Of a stretch of DNA of 50,183 nucleotides, positions 1-12,175 are shown piece after piece; the first letter of the stretch is position 1, and every line of letters begins with the position of its first letter. The stretch spans positions 553,772-603,954 of the forward strand of contig KB722745.1 in the NCBI GenBank assembly GCA_000349905.1, in the 5' to 3' direction. The DNA comes from Volvariella volvacea V23 (lineage: Eukaryota; Basidiomycota; Agaricomycetes; Agaricales; Pluteaceae). The position numbers and the translations under genes were made by a program. The notes under the pieces were generated by a model that was not told the DNA's origin, did not search any database, and saw nothing but the letters and a program-made list of their open reading frames with translations.

Positions 1-481
1 TTCAGTCAATGCTTGTTTGTGCGCCCATCGTAGGGAAGTCTGAGGTGAGAGTTGGAGCCGAACCACCGCCTGAGCGTGTATTATTAGGACATGACTCGTG
101 GACCCTAAATCCAGAAATACTCCCAATATTTTTCATACTATGTGATGATCCAACTTTCAGCTAGTAAAAATCATAAAAGATCTTGCATAATGACTGGTTG
201 ATCAAGAGCACGATATTCGTTGCGAGTGTGAAATTCTTACCTTTTGTGCTTTTGCCACTCAGGTGGGTTATCTAGTTATTTTTCTTATTAGGTTGATTGC
301 ATTTGTACAGGCTCACTCGAGACCTTTCACTCAATGATCTACGTCATCTCACTCACAGCCTTTAGATATTTGTCTCAAATATCTGGAACCGGATAATCTG
401 GCGTGAGACTCGGAAGCCTTGGGTGAGCTTGGTATATAGGTAGGCTCTTGAGGCTTCGCATCAACTCCTTCGTATCAAGCC
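1..481. other. Left-edge stretch without a recognised gene
   Basis: I see no coding signal here: no long open frame and no splice-linked motif. It may hold the promoter of the weak gene model that starts at 482. Confidence 0.4.
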
Positions 482-995
482 ATGCCCAAAAGATGCTCAG
501 CACGAGCTGCAGCTGCACTGGCGGTTGTCCCAACACCAATAATTCCTCCACGGATACCCCTACCACGGACATCTCCAACACGTGTAGCTATCGACCATCA
601 TCATCCAACACTGCAAGATGTGTCACAAGTATGCAAGCTCCTCCTTAGATTCGTGCCCAGCGAGCTGGTGGATGAGGTCCTGCAGCAAGCAGAGTACTGG
701 CCAAGACTCATTTCTCATGTTGAGGAGATCCGAGTTCAAGCTCGACTTCCCTACGAGGATGTTTGGCAGGTTTACCTCGTCTGCGAGGTGATTAAATGTG
801 ATATGAGAGAGTCCAGTATATTGAGACACTTCTCCCGTTTACCTTGTTTCGTAGCAGATCCCAAAGATAGCAGGCGACGATCCCGTTGTACGAGTTCAGA
901 AGGTGAGATTTGAAAAAAGTCACGATCAAGGGAATTATGACCAACATTCCTTTGTCGACAGCATTTCCTCTGACACGTTTTTTCATTTCTATTAG
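482..995 (+). CDS. Hypothetical fungal protein, two-exon model, possibly degraded
   Basis: The first exon (482-787) encodes 102 residues and contains the stretch LVDEVLQQAEYWPRL, then YLVCE at its end. A 67-nt GT-AG intron (788-854) is phase 0. Exon 2 continues with PVVRVQKVRFEKSHDQG, so the frame is kept across the junction. The AEYWP and SHDQG motifs resemble an uncharacterised protein family I recall from agaricomycetes; I know no function for it. After SHDQG the frame runs into a TAG at 993. Family members normally continue with a longer beta-rich C-terminus, so either another intron follows or the gene is broken. A further open stretch lies at about 996-1275 but could not be joined with confidence. 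Seen directly: ORF, splice sites and motifs. Inferred: family membership. Confidence 0.42.
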
Positions 996-1888
996 TAGAC
1001 CCTTACCTCTTTGGATGTGTATGCGCATCCGGGTCGAAATTATTTTACAAATCCACAATCTCGAGTCCTCCCAAACTTGCCTCACTTCCTCAAAATCTAA
1101 TTAATCCCCCACATACGCAAACAGGGAGCTGAACGACTTTTGCGTTTTCTCCCATACCACGCCAATGTACTTGAGTCGATCATGATCATCGACTTGCTTG
1201 CTACATATAACACCCCTCCTTGTGATATCGTCCATTGCCTCGACCGTAATGGCTTTTCCCCCTGGTCGCAATGGCTCTGACATTGTTTGCAAACCATCTA
1301 AATTTCAAGTATCCCAATCAACTATTCCTTTGCCAAAAAAACACGAACAACGTTACATTGAGACTAAAAGATAGATAACAAGTACGTGACAGACACACCA
1401 GCACCTACCACACAAGTTAGTAGTTTCATCTAAGGCATTCTCCGGCCTCACTGGATTACCTCACAAAGTGAACAACAGATGTCTCCCCAGACATGAGGGT
1501 CAATTGGATTCTCCGCTCACCATCCTGTCAATGTCACGTATCGCTACCCCTCGGTACCTAGATGGGATCGCGAGCCTGCAGGCCTGGGTTGGAGTAGAAT
1601 AGGGTTACGAAAACCCAAGACATTCTGCTGCTTTCAAATTTTTGAAAGGTGGCTCCCGGTAGACGTGAAGAATAGATTGTTTGGCTTGCCAAGGAATTTA
1701 ATGCGAACGTTCCTGTTGGAGTACCCTGGTGGCGTACCTTGGTATTGGGATAGAAAAGCCGCAAGGTCGTTCTTTTCTCCCTTGTCTGTACCTCTTGTGT
1801 TGCGGCGCCTGTGAGTTACTTGGTTTACCCTCGTCCTGAGATCTTACAAGGCTTCCCATTTCCCCAGGTTTGACTGCTGGACCAGGCC
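996..1888. other. Intergenic region upstream of the first fruit-body protein
   Basis: Only short overlapping frames on both strands. The first 300 bases could contain remaining exons of the preceding hypothetical gene. The rest presumably holds the promoter and 5' leader of the gene starting at 1889. No clear TATA box or repeat was recognised. Confidence 0.4.
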
Positions 1889-3705
1889 ATGGTGATATCG
1901 AGGGTCGGCAGGTTGCTTTCTCTCCTGCTAGTTGCAAACTACGTCTTTGTGGGTATGCCCATATGCTTGGCCACTTAGTCCTGCGATGCTCAATTACTTC
2001 TACAGCTTCCTTAGTCAACCGCAGTCCTCAAGAGACCTCTGAGGATGAAACCATAACCGATGTGATAGAGGGCTCCCCTCCTTCTGATATACCGTCTGTG
2101 CCTCCACCACTTCAACCAACTGTCATGACCGACCTTGACACAATCTTCGCCACCATCCGCCAAGTCAATCAGAGAACCGGTGCACAGGATTCCGCCCCTC
2201 CTTCAGCTGCAGCACCTCCCACTATTATCACAGCTATGGACGGGGACATCACAGTAGCAGGCCAGAGCGGAGACTCGCTATTAGAGGTCCTTCACAACCC
2301 TACCGCCGAGGAGGCTGAACTCGTGGCCTCGGATTCGCCAAATGCGGGCGTTCAGGAGCGCCGGAGAGAGGAGAAGAGATATATCCCTGATTTCTATCGC
2401 GTCTTCGATGGGACGGGTACTGGAGAAAATGATCGTGATGCTGCGGTACAAGGAACGGCGTACTTGACCTACGTCGTGGTTTCTAATTCGACGTATAACG
2501 TTGATGCTTGCCTCTTGCAGTGCAACACTGTCCCTGGATGCGGTAAGTCCTTCGTCTCGTTTCTGGTGACATCAAATATGAAGCATCTTAACGCTGAGGG
2601 TAGTGTATGTCAACTTGTACTATGAGTACAACAACGCGATATTGGACCAGTTAGGATCTAACCTCAAATGCGCAATGTTTGGGGATATACATCAAGCAGC
2701 TGCCAAGATTTACTGGGGTGGACAGCAATCCTACCCAGCTCCTGCAGAGACGACTTATATTAAGCATAGCAGTGCTTATGCCCTCCAGCAAGGTTTTCTG
2801 ACCCCAAATCGTCCCTACACATACGACTTGATTTTTGGCCCTACAAATGGTGCAAATAATGCCCCTGGCGTGAGTCGTACCGAGTTTTCGATTGATGTAA
2901 CTTGACTCTTGCACCGCTGGCAGTATATGGGCTTTGCGCTCTTGAGCGCGTACGATACGGATGCATGCGCGAACCTGTGTAACGGAAGAGCTGCGGATCC
3001 AGTTGGCGGCGTGTGCAAATACTTCAACATCTGGCGGGCGGTTGTAAACGGTTTCCCAACGAGTTACGTCTGCAGCATGGTGAGTCCCTCCAACCCCCAT
3101 CTCGGACACGATTTTTTGACTATAAATCAAACCAGTACACTGATTGGACCACAAATAACACGGCCACGAATTACGGCCAAGGCGACCTCCAAGTCACCTT
3201 CTCTCGGGGATACAGAAAATCCTCCTTCCTTCCCGACGGAGGGTTCGAGCTTTGGGGCTGGACTTGTCCTAACTATTGTGTCACTCAACTTACAAACCAC
3301 TGGCGCGCCTACGACTCTGCTGGAGGCACGCAAGACGCGGTCATCATGTACTGGCAACAATGGGCTCGCACATTCAACGCACTCGCAGTCCTCGGATCAC
3401 TCAACAACGTCGACTCTCTTCCTGGAACGATCGAAACGAGGAATCCATTGCCCACATATTCGCATTGGTGGTACAAGGTGGCGTTTTACCACCGCAGCGA
3501 CAGGAGTAGTCCGGAGAATCAGGCGAATTCGCGGGTGGATGTGTTGTGGAATGGGGAGGTTGTGTTGGAGATTCGGCCGGGGTATCAGGGGTGGACGCAT
3601 TATGAGGTTAGGGTGTTTGGGAGAGGGGGGGATAAGTTGGCATTTAGAGGTGGACAGGCGCCTGCTTGGTCGTTTATTGATGATGTTGGTATTTGGGTTT
3701 TGTGA
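1889..3705 (+). CDS. Fruit-body specific protein a-like secreted protein, copy 1
   Basis: Five exons: 1889-1952, 2006-2542, 2604-2869, 2924-3079 and 3136-3705, giving 530 residues. All junctions keep frame and have GT-AG borders. Residues 1-22 form a hydrophobic signal peptide (SRVGRLLSLLLVANYVFVG). A Ser/Pro-rich linker follows. A Cys-containing module has the motifs GTGTGENDRDAAVQGTAYL, YNVDACLLQC and VPGC. A second module carries ACANLC and CKYFNIWRAVVNG. The C-terminal part has the hallmarks FSRGYRK, FLPDGGFE, VDVLWNG and GGQAPAWSFIDD, and looks like a beta-sandwich domain. This matches proteins annotated in basidiomycetes as 'fruit-body specific protein a'. Their biochemical role is not established; the paired cysteines and secretion suggest a cell-wall or extracellular role. 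It is tandem with a paralogue starting at 4751 that has the same four introns in the same phases. The start was chosen because it alone gives a signal peptide joined in frame to exon 2. Confidence 0.9.
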
Positions 3706-4750
3706 GGGCTTGGTAGAGGTATTGACCTTTAGTACGGAGGTCTACTTATAATTGGGACCTGGGTTTGAGCATTGAACTTGGACGTGTTGGATTGAGTGTA
3801 TTTGAATTTATTATTCGTATGCTATGACTACATTATGTGCTGTTGATTGTTGCGTTGGCATGTTCTGGTGTGGAATGGTAAACATGCTGCTCAATGCGCT
3901 GACACTCACGATGCTCACGAAAGGCGTATCGCAAGACTCACGAAAATCTATTGTGGTTCAAAAGCTTGTTACGTCGTGACATTGCAACGTGCGCTCACTG
4001 GTAGTCCCCAGCCATCCCATAAGTTCCGATCTTGTCTCGCGCCCGTGAAGTAATGCCGACATTGAACGATGAGCACTAACCAACAACTTTCACCACGGCC
4101 ACCTTGGGCGCTGTTCACTGGCATCCCGGCGTTCTCTTGGCCTTTTACATGCCATAAATTCAGTACATTCCGTCAATCATGCCCCCCGGTGCCTTAATCC
4201 TGATCACGTCCTGATCCTGAACAACTTCCTCCCAGTTCTAGACGGCACTAGCTGGCACTCCCTGGGAATACAATACAAGGGAGCATACTATTTCTCCGGA
4301 TTCTGTTTCCCTCTTGTCCCTTGGGGAGGATTATAGCCGAATGTTCCATATGAGCGATGGAAATGTCAAGGGATGACAAAAAAAGCGGTATGTATACGGT
4401 ACCCCTCACCTCATTTCGCCTTGGAGATGGATGCATGATTTTTTTTTGTTGACAGGCGGTGGCCGAGTCTAGATCTGGAAAGAATGGCTTGTTTGGGTTG
4501 GGTGAGGATAGAAAAGGGATGGAGGAGGGGGGAAGGAAGTTTCTCTGGCGATCCTTTTGCCTTTGTGTCCGCCTTTTGAGCTTTCGAGCTTTGTGTTGTC
4601 CTATTGCACGTTTGGCATCGGTGAGTGCCCTATTGGTCTACGACTTGCATGATATTGATGAGATGACAATTCGTTGGTGGTTTGTGTAGAAGCCCGTGCT
4701 ACCTTCCACTCCTTTGAATCGATAGGCTACTGAAATTACATTGTAACGAA
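3706..4750. other. Intergenic region between the two fruit-body paralogues
   Basis: About 1 kb without a recognisable gene. It should contain the 3' end of copy 1 and the promoter of copy 2. A T9 tract lies near 4440. The small frames here look random and have no splice-linked continuation. Confidence 0.5.
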
Positions 4751-6627
4751 ATGTCCAAGGTTTTGAAGCTGCTTTCGCTCCTTCTCGTGGTAAACCACGC
4801 CACCGCAGGTTCGTACCCCACACCCCACACTCCGCCTCTCCCGTGCCCGTGTCTCGTCTCCTAACCCCCGACCTTGTTATCTATATATAGTATCACTCAA
4901 CCGTCGTCACGACCATCACCATGGTCGCGGCCAATCAGACGACGTCCCATCCCCTCCAATGACAGACATGGACACAATCTACTCTACCATCCTCCAAGTC
5001 GAGCAGAAGGGTGGTGCGGAGGACGCTGCTCCTCCCTCTATCACCGTCCCGCCCACCGTCATCACAGCTGCAGACGGAGACATCACCCCCGCAGGCCAAA
5101 ACAGCACCGCTCTCCTCGAAATCATCCGCTCCTCAGAGTCTTCTGCCAACGAAGCCAGAGATATCGTTGTTCCCGGAACGGGATGCCACTCAGGGTCTGG
5201 GGGACACCCGCCGGGCCACGTTGAGAGGAGGCAGCCACATGAGCATGGGAGCAGTGGGTATACGAGGAAAGGGGGGAACAGGAGGACCGCTAGACAGGTT
5301 CCGGGGTATCATACGGTGTTTGAGGGGACGGGGACGGGAGAGGGCGATAGAGATGCTGCGATCCAGGGGACAGCGTATTTGACGTATACAGTTGTGTCGA
5401 ATGCGACGTACAATGTGGATGCGTGCTTGGCGCATTGCAGTCAAGTTCCTGGATGTGGTGCGTATGCGTTTTTTTCCCTGTTGAAGTGTTAGAGATTTGT
5501 GATTGATATGTTCTCCTGTTTTTCAGTCTTTGCAAATCTCTATTATGAATATAATAATGAACTCCTTGATTTTGTCTTTTCGGAAAAGTCGAATCTCAAG
5601 TGTGCATTGTATGGAGATGTGCACACTGAGGCTGAGAAGACGAATTGGGGAGGGCAGCAGTCTCTCCCGCCTCCTGGGGATTTGACGTATATTCAGCATA
5701 GCAGTGGATATGCGGCTGATTATGCGGATGTAGCTACTCCGTATGGGTACGAGTTGGTGTTTGGGCCGACAGATGGGGCGAACAATGCCCCTGGGGTACG
5801 TAGCTTTTGTTCTGCGCCAATTGTGCTCGTACTTACTCTATCAACAGTATATGGGCTTTGCTCTCCTTGATAAATATGACACCGAAGCCTGTGCCAACTT
5901 GTGTAACACAAGAGGATCTGATGGAAACGGTGGTGTATGCCAATACTTCAATATCTGGAGGGCTGTTGTCAATGGTGTTCCTACGAGCTATACCTGTAGT
6001 ATGGTGAGTCCCTCACGGTTCGCCCTTTTCGCAAATTGATGGCCTAATGCGTGCATGCAGTACTACCTCCCAAGCGACGCTTCTACCGCCACGAACTACG
6101 GACAGGGTGATCTGAAGGTGACATACTCTCGCGGCTACAGACGGATATCGTTCCTTCCCGACGGCGGCTTCGAAAACCTAAACTGCGTTGGGGACTGCTA
6201 CTTTGGGTCCAACAATGATTGGGTTGGCACTAGCTCCGTCCCGGGAGGCGAGCTCGACGCAGTCGTCATTCCTTGGGCACCTTGGGCTCGTACGGGCCAC
6301 GGAGTGGCTGTCCTTGGATCGCTCAATGGCGCCGATACCCTCCCCGGAAAGGTCGAAACTAGAAACGCACTGGCGACAGAGTCTGGTCGCAGCTACAAGA
6401 TTTCGTTCTTCCACCGGAGCGATAGGGGTACTGAGCAAGAACAGACGGATACGTGGGTTGATGTTCTGTGGAACGACCAGGCCGTGCTGTCGATCAGGCC
6501 TCGGTACCAGAGCTGGGCCCATTACGAGGTTGTCGTCCAGGCTCAGGGGGGTGATAGGCTGGCATTTAGAGGGGGACAAGCCCCCGCTTGGTCGATCCTT
6601 GACGATGCCGGCGTTTGGGCGCAGTGA
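4751..6627 (+). CDS. Fruit-body specific protein a-like secreted protein, copy 2
   Basis: Five exons: 4751-4808, 4891-5457, 5527-5795, 5848-6003 and 6061-6627, giving 538 residues. Intron positions and phases match copy 1. The N-terminus MSKVLKLLSLLLVVNHATA is a clear signal peptide. The mature protein starts with a His/Arg-rich stretch (RRHDHHHGRG). A second Gly/His/Arg-rich insert (about residues 108-130, with GHPPGHVERRQPHEHG) has no counterpart in copy 1. The rest follows copy 1: GTGTGEGDRDAAIQGTAYL, YNVDACLAHC, ACANLC, CQYFNIWRAVVNG, GQGDLKVTYSRGYR and GGQAPAWSILDDAG. Function in the family is unknown; an extracellular or wall role in fruiting tissue is suggested only by the family name and secretion. 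The His-rich inserts could bind metal, which is inference. The shared architecture and adjacent position indicate a local tandem duplication followed by clear sequence divergence. Confidence 0.91.
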
Positions 6628-8045
6628 TCAAGCTCAAGCACGACGACTGATCCAGTGATTCTCGGGGCCCTTTGATGGATAGGAACGCTTGACAAGGAAG
6701 CTTTTAACCTGATGGTGCATTTGCGGACAAATATTCTCCATGGACACGGTTTACGTTTACTTCCCTCGTAGTACACTCGCTCTTTGGTTCTATCTACGTC
6801 TGTCCTTACTGAGTACGATTTACTGTAGTTTCCTTCCTAGTGGCGGCTGATTGCTCGCTAAACCGAATCTGAGCATCGCGCTGTGGCTCTGCTTTATGAC
6901 GTCTTGCCGCTGCGTGAGTGGCATCCATCAATGGCACCCGGCAGCTGCCCCTGAGGAAGCCCCTGATGGAACGCTCCAAGGATACGAGATTGGGTGCAAG
7001 CTCTTCTTACGGGCAACAATGCAAGCCTATATTGTCTGTGATTTCTGAGAAACAAATGGTGTGCTGACGGGCGGAATCGATGATGGGAGCGGAGAGCAAA
7101 GGCGATGCTGTGTGAGCAACGTGGCTGAGAGGGGAACAGTCGGCTGAGGAAAGGCAAACATCCAAACAATCGATTCAATTCCTCAGCTTGCTCGCTACCT
7201 CCACCGACCACCCTGCCTCCCGACCACCGTCCCGGCCTCCCTCGTCGTCTCAGTCGACGCCCAAGCTCCTTAGACAATATTTTCTCCCTTCGTTCCTCCA
7301 TTTGTCAGCGTTTAGTCGACAGTTTCAGGCCAATTACTTCAGTTGCGACTGGGGCTGCCTCCCTTCATCACAGCATCGAGGGTCGCTGGTGGGTGGCTTC
7401 ATATATGCGCGCTTTTCATCTTGGTGTTCATTATTACGCTGCGGGGTAGTCATCTTTGATAACAGCGGTCATCAGTCATCGCGATACGTACTATCACATA
7501 CCTCCAACCAACCGTCCCTCGGCAGTCGATCTGAAACCGACGGGACAAGCTCTGGTCTGCAAGGACGCAACTTTTTGTTCATATTCGTTACCCGCACCTA
7601 TACTTTGACCAACTGTGAGTAACCTTTAGACAATCCCTTCCCTGGCTGTGAGGGGGTGCGAGGGGGGTCGTGCACCATCGTGGAGGAAGGGTGGTCGAGA
7701 AGAGCGAAAGCGTGGCGTTGGTGGATCATCGGGGACCAGGCTGGACATTCACGCTAGATCAATAATGGTTATGCCCTCGTGCCTTCGTTAGGCGCCCCAG
7801 ACATGCCGCATCGCGTTTATCCATACCCCTTTCTCACTAATATCACCTCCAACAGTTCAATCTCTCTCCTCAACTTGACATCTATCCCTTATCGTCCCTT
7901 TGTTGTCCACGACGCCTATACTATACGAAACACGACTCATCTACGATTATAAACCCTACGACAACGAGTGCGTTTACTCCATTCCAGCAATTTTGTTTGG
8001 CACATTCTCATTCAAGCACAGCACACTACCATCATAGCGACCACC
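6628..8045. other. Upstream region of ATG4
   Basis: About 1.4 kb, pyrimidine-rich from about 7180, with no credible gene on either strand. The CT-rich part is typical of fungal promoters and 5' leaders. A possible 5'-UTR intron donor (CTGTGAGTAA) lies near 7613, but I could not pair it firmly with an acceptor. Confidence 0.45.
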
Positions 8046-11000
8046 ATGCCCAACAAGCAATCACGCCATTCCACATCCTCTTCCTCACCGACGCCACACT
8101 CCAGCACCAAGCTCCCAAAATTCCTTCACAAGCAAAATCGTGACAGATCAAAATCTCTCAGCGATCCTGCTGCCAGTAGTAACCAAAGTACTACAAGTCT
8201 CGGAAGTGGTAGTTCGGCGTCCCATGATCCGCCCAAGTCACCCTCTCCATCCAAGCACTCACGGAAGTCCAAGTTCTTGAGTATGAAGGATAAGGGCAAG
8301 GCTGCGGAGCCACAACCTGATGACACAAAGGAAGCGAGCACCAACAACGAGGAGGGGGGAGATGAACAACTCGAAGAGAATCACGAGCAACCACCGATAA
8401 CGATCGAAACGAAAGCTGTTGCTATACCCAGACCACGGACCCGCTCAGAAAGACCTGTTAGCGCCGCCGACCTCCCACAACAGCATTCGCTATATTCAAC
8501 TAGTCCCAGCCCCCGCTCACCCTCATCTACGCGTCTAGGAGAACGTCTATCCGGATGGTTCTCCTCGGCATTCAGCTCCTCATCCAACGATCTAACGCTA
8601 CCGGTAATCTTGACCAATGTCGCTTCATCGCCTCGGTCGAAGCAATCTACTGCTTCTGCTTTAGCGGGTGTTGCACAGACGGGTAGGAGGGCACTCAAGA
8701 TATTCAATCACATTCTCGACAGTGACGCGACACCAGACAAGTGCCCGGATCCAATATGGATCTTAGGCGTTCAGCACCCTGGATGGGAGCCTCCACCCCC
8801 AGTGGCATCATCAAGAAGTAGTGTTAGCGGCAAAAACAAGAACTCATTCCGGTCTTCCACCTCTTCTTCCATTCTATCGTCAGCCAACTCCTCCGAGCTC
8901 TCCCTCTCACAATCCCAACTATCAACCGTCACTTCCGGTTCTGTGACTCCAACAACGAGCAAGCACCCCGGCGCAAGTTGGCCGCCCGTGTTTTACGCAG
9001 ATTTCACATCTCGGATATGGTTGACATATCGTTCGCAATTCCCACCGATCAAGGATACAAGACTCTCAGAGTTGCCTGAAACACCGGCAGAGGCGGCTGC
9101 ACAGTTGGCTGCTGCAGCAGCTACACCGAATGCGCCATCGATGAGAACCAGGTTTTGGGGAGGCGGAGAAAGGGGTTGGACTAGTGATTCGGGATGGGGA
9201 TGTATGCTGCGAACGGGACAGACTTTGCTGGCCAATGCGTTGGTGAATATATACCTTGGGCGAGGTGCGTTCTGTCTTGAGCATTCTCTTCCTCATTTCT
9301 AACTCCTGTTTCGTCTTGTTCGATAGAGTGGAGAAGACCGCCATATCCAGTGCATACAGCCGATTATGCAACATATGTACAAATTGTCACATGGTTCCTC
9401 GATACACCCTCGCCAGAAGCCCCGTTTAGCGTGCATAGAATGGCTTTGGCAGGAAAGGAGTTGGGTACCGATGTTGGGCAATGGTTTGGACCTAGCGTCG
9501 CCGCTGGTGCCATCAAGTGCGTATTCTGGCGCACATGGTTTAACCTTTTTGACTAACATACTATTCTAGGCGCCTCGTTCAATCATTCCCTGAATGCGGA
9601 CTCGGTGTGGCTGTCGCACAGGATAATACGATGTATCGATCGGATGTGTACCTAGCCTCGCATGGGAAGCATAGTTCCGTAAGATCTACGAAGAAGCACG
9701 GGAAGACTGTTTGGGGAGATCAGCCAGTACTGTTGTTGTTTGGGATTAGATTGGGCATCAATGGTGTCAATCCTATATACTATGATACGGTCAAGGTGAG
9801 TTTCGACGGTTCCTTCTTGGTCCCCCTTCTCGTCTCTTCTAGGTGCTTTTGTTCGGTTCTGATGATCTTTCTTCTAATAGCAATTGTATACATTCCCTCA
9901 ATCTGTAGGGATTGCAGGAGGAAGGCCAAGCTCGTCGTACTACTTCGTCGGATCACAAGCAGATAACCTGTTTTATCTTGATCCCCATCATGCAAGACCT
10001 GCAGTGCCACTTCGACCAGCGCCCGTAGTCCCGAACCACGAAAACCCACACCATCCTCTCCATATCCCCCTCCACCATATCGCTGACCTTCGAAACCAAT
10101 CTCCTCCACCTGCCCATCATGCACAGAAGAGGCACAGTAGTTACCATAGGGAAACTACACCCGAATCCGACAAAGACTGGGTGCATAGTAGCCCCCATCT
10201 GGCCAATAATACTACGACCAGACGGTCACCCAAGTCTCGCAATCACTCGCACCATCATCGATCTCCGACAAGTCCATCGTCGATAAGAACGGGATCATCC
10301 ACTTTCTCATATCATGCACCAATCTCACCTTCGCCCTTGCAAAAGGAGTTTTCGACCGATTCGACTGCAAGTTCGAACTTCAACAGTGCTACGAGCTCAG
10401 TTAGTATTGTTGGCATAAACGATGGCAATGCTAGTGGCAGTGTCAGTGGAAGCAGTCTGAATGATTGGGAGTCGGAGAATTCGTCTGTCGGTACAGGCGG
10501 TGGTGGTGGAACCGGCTCGGACGGACGACAGGGAGAAAGCGCGTCGCCTCCGCCTGTTAGGCCTCATTCCAAGCTCTCGGCGAAAGAAAGGAGGAGGTTG
10601 TCGGCTTCTCAGCCGAACTCGCCTGGGGGCTACTCTGATGCAGAAGGCACAGGTCATGCACCTGGATTAAATAGGGCTTACAGCGAGAGCCTCAATGGCG
10701 GTGGAGATTCTTCGATCGCGAGTTCGTCTGTCACTGGCTCGTCGTCGCTCGGGGTTGTTGGAGAGGGGTCGGAAGGAGTGACGTTGGATCCTATTCAGGA
10801 GCATTATTTAAGGGCGTATACGCAGGGCGAGTTGGGCACGTTCCATTGCGATAGGGTGAGGAAGATGCCGATGAGTGGGTTGGATCCGAGCATGTTGGTT
10901 GGGTTCTTGGTGAGGGATGAGGCGGATTGGTTGGATTTCAAGAGGAGGATTGCGGAGGTATGTTTGTTTGCTCTGTATTTGCATTCTTTTTTTCCATCAT

Positions 11001-12175
11001 TCCGTCCTTCTTTTCTTTTGTCGCGCTTTACTGTTTGACGTTGAGCATTTTTACTGATTGTCGACTTTTGGTTGCAGCTGCCTAAATCGGTATTCTTCTT
11101 CCAAGATGAACCGCCTTCGTGGCCGTCAGACTCGGACGATAATATGGGTTTGGAGTCGATATGCGAGCCGGATGATCTCGATATCGATATGGATGACGAT
11201 GAAGAGGGTTTAGAAGTCCCAGGCTCCGATTCGGAAGATGACGAAGACGAGGAGGGACACGGGCGCCATCGTGGTCGGTACAAGCACCGACAGGACGAAG
11301 ATGGCGAGTTTGACGAGGAGGACGAGGAAGAAGAGTACCGTCATAGAGATAGAAGGAGGAGGGGTGGAGACGAGGACGATGAAGATTTGGATGAGGAGCA
11401 GTATTATGATACCCGATCAGCTGGAAGTATAAGTCCATCTGCGTCAAGTCAGGGCGGTGTTGCTGGTGGTGCAGGAGCCCACACTGGGAAGAAGAGGGAG
11501 AGTAGAAGCGAAGATGATAACACAGAGGAAGATCCCGTGGAAGCTGTTACCCCTGGACCGCATACGACCAGGTTCGAAGTTCAACCACCAACGCCTCAAC
11601 AGGAGCATTATAGGGGGAAAGTGAAAAGTGGTGGTGATGAGGAGGGGGCGGGTGTTACTGTAGGAGGGGACATTGAAGATGATTGGGTGGATCCTTCTTG
11701 TCCGACTCCTCCCAGCCCATCAACTCCCCCACCGGCACAATCTGAAGCACACGGACAGGAACAGGAACGCAGGGCAAGTTTAGAACCGCCTCCGCAAATA
11801 ATGGTGACGAAATCGAGCAGCAGTGGGAGAAAGAAGAAGAAGCGCACCGGGTCTGGGTCTGCCAGTGGTGGCGATGGAGGGGCTGCAGTGCCGATGGTTA
11901 GAATGCCTACCAATGCTTCGCAGAAGTCTGGGAGATCTCATCGGTCCCATAGATCTAAACAGCAGCAGCAATTGCCCTTCCCTTCTTCGCTGTCGCCCGA
12001 GGCTGCGGCTGCGGCTGGAAGTGGAGGCGATTCGAGGTCGAGGACGGTTTCGGGGTATGGGAAGAGGATGCATACGGTCACTGGGAGGGATGGGGGGCGA
12101 ACGCAGAGTGGAGGGGTTAAAGGGATTGTGACGGAGGAGGCTGTTGTTGCGGTTAAGAGCGTTGCGGGATCATGA
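8046..12175 (+). CDS. ATG4: ATG4, autophagy cysteine protease (peptidase C54)
   Basis: ATG4 cleaves the C-terminus of Atg8 to expose glycine for lipidation and later delipidates Atg8-PE; it acts in the cytosol during autophagosome formation. Exons 8046-9264, 9327-9516, 9570-9795, 9881-10957 and 11078-12175 keep frame and encode 1269 residues, far larger than the roughly 500 of yeast Atg4. [16 protein letters not shown] holds the catalytic cysteine (about residue 386). [17 protein letters not shown] and LDPHHARP hold the catalytic Asp and His (about 579 and 581). [20 protein letters not shown] and [12 protein letters not shown] form the conserved C-terminal core. The N-terminal 240 residues are Ser-rich. 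A Ser/Gly/His-rich insert of about 255 residues splits the core after DPHH. The tail is Asp/Glu-rich and then Lys/Ser-rich. The start at 8046 has a good context (ACCATGC); an in-frame ATG at 7968 would add 26 residues. Confidence 0.97.

Noticed and set aside
6894..7622. Overlapping 135- and 144-codon frames upstream of ATG4
   Set aside because: They lie in a pyrimidine-rich leader-like region, contain no domain and are on opposite strands over the same bases.
7968..8045. Upstream in-frame ATG for ATG4 that would add 26 residues
   Set aside because: The ATG at 8046 has a better context (ACCATGC) and starts a normal low-complexity N-terminus; the extra residues look like 5' UTR.
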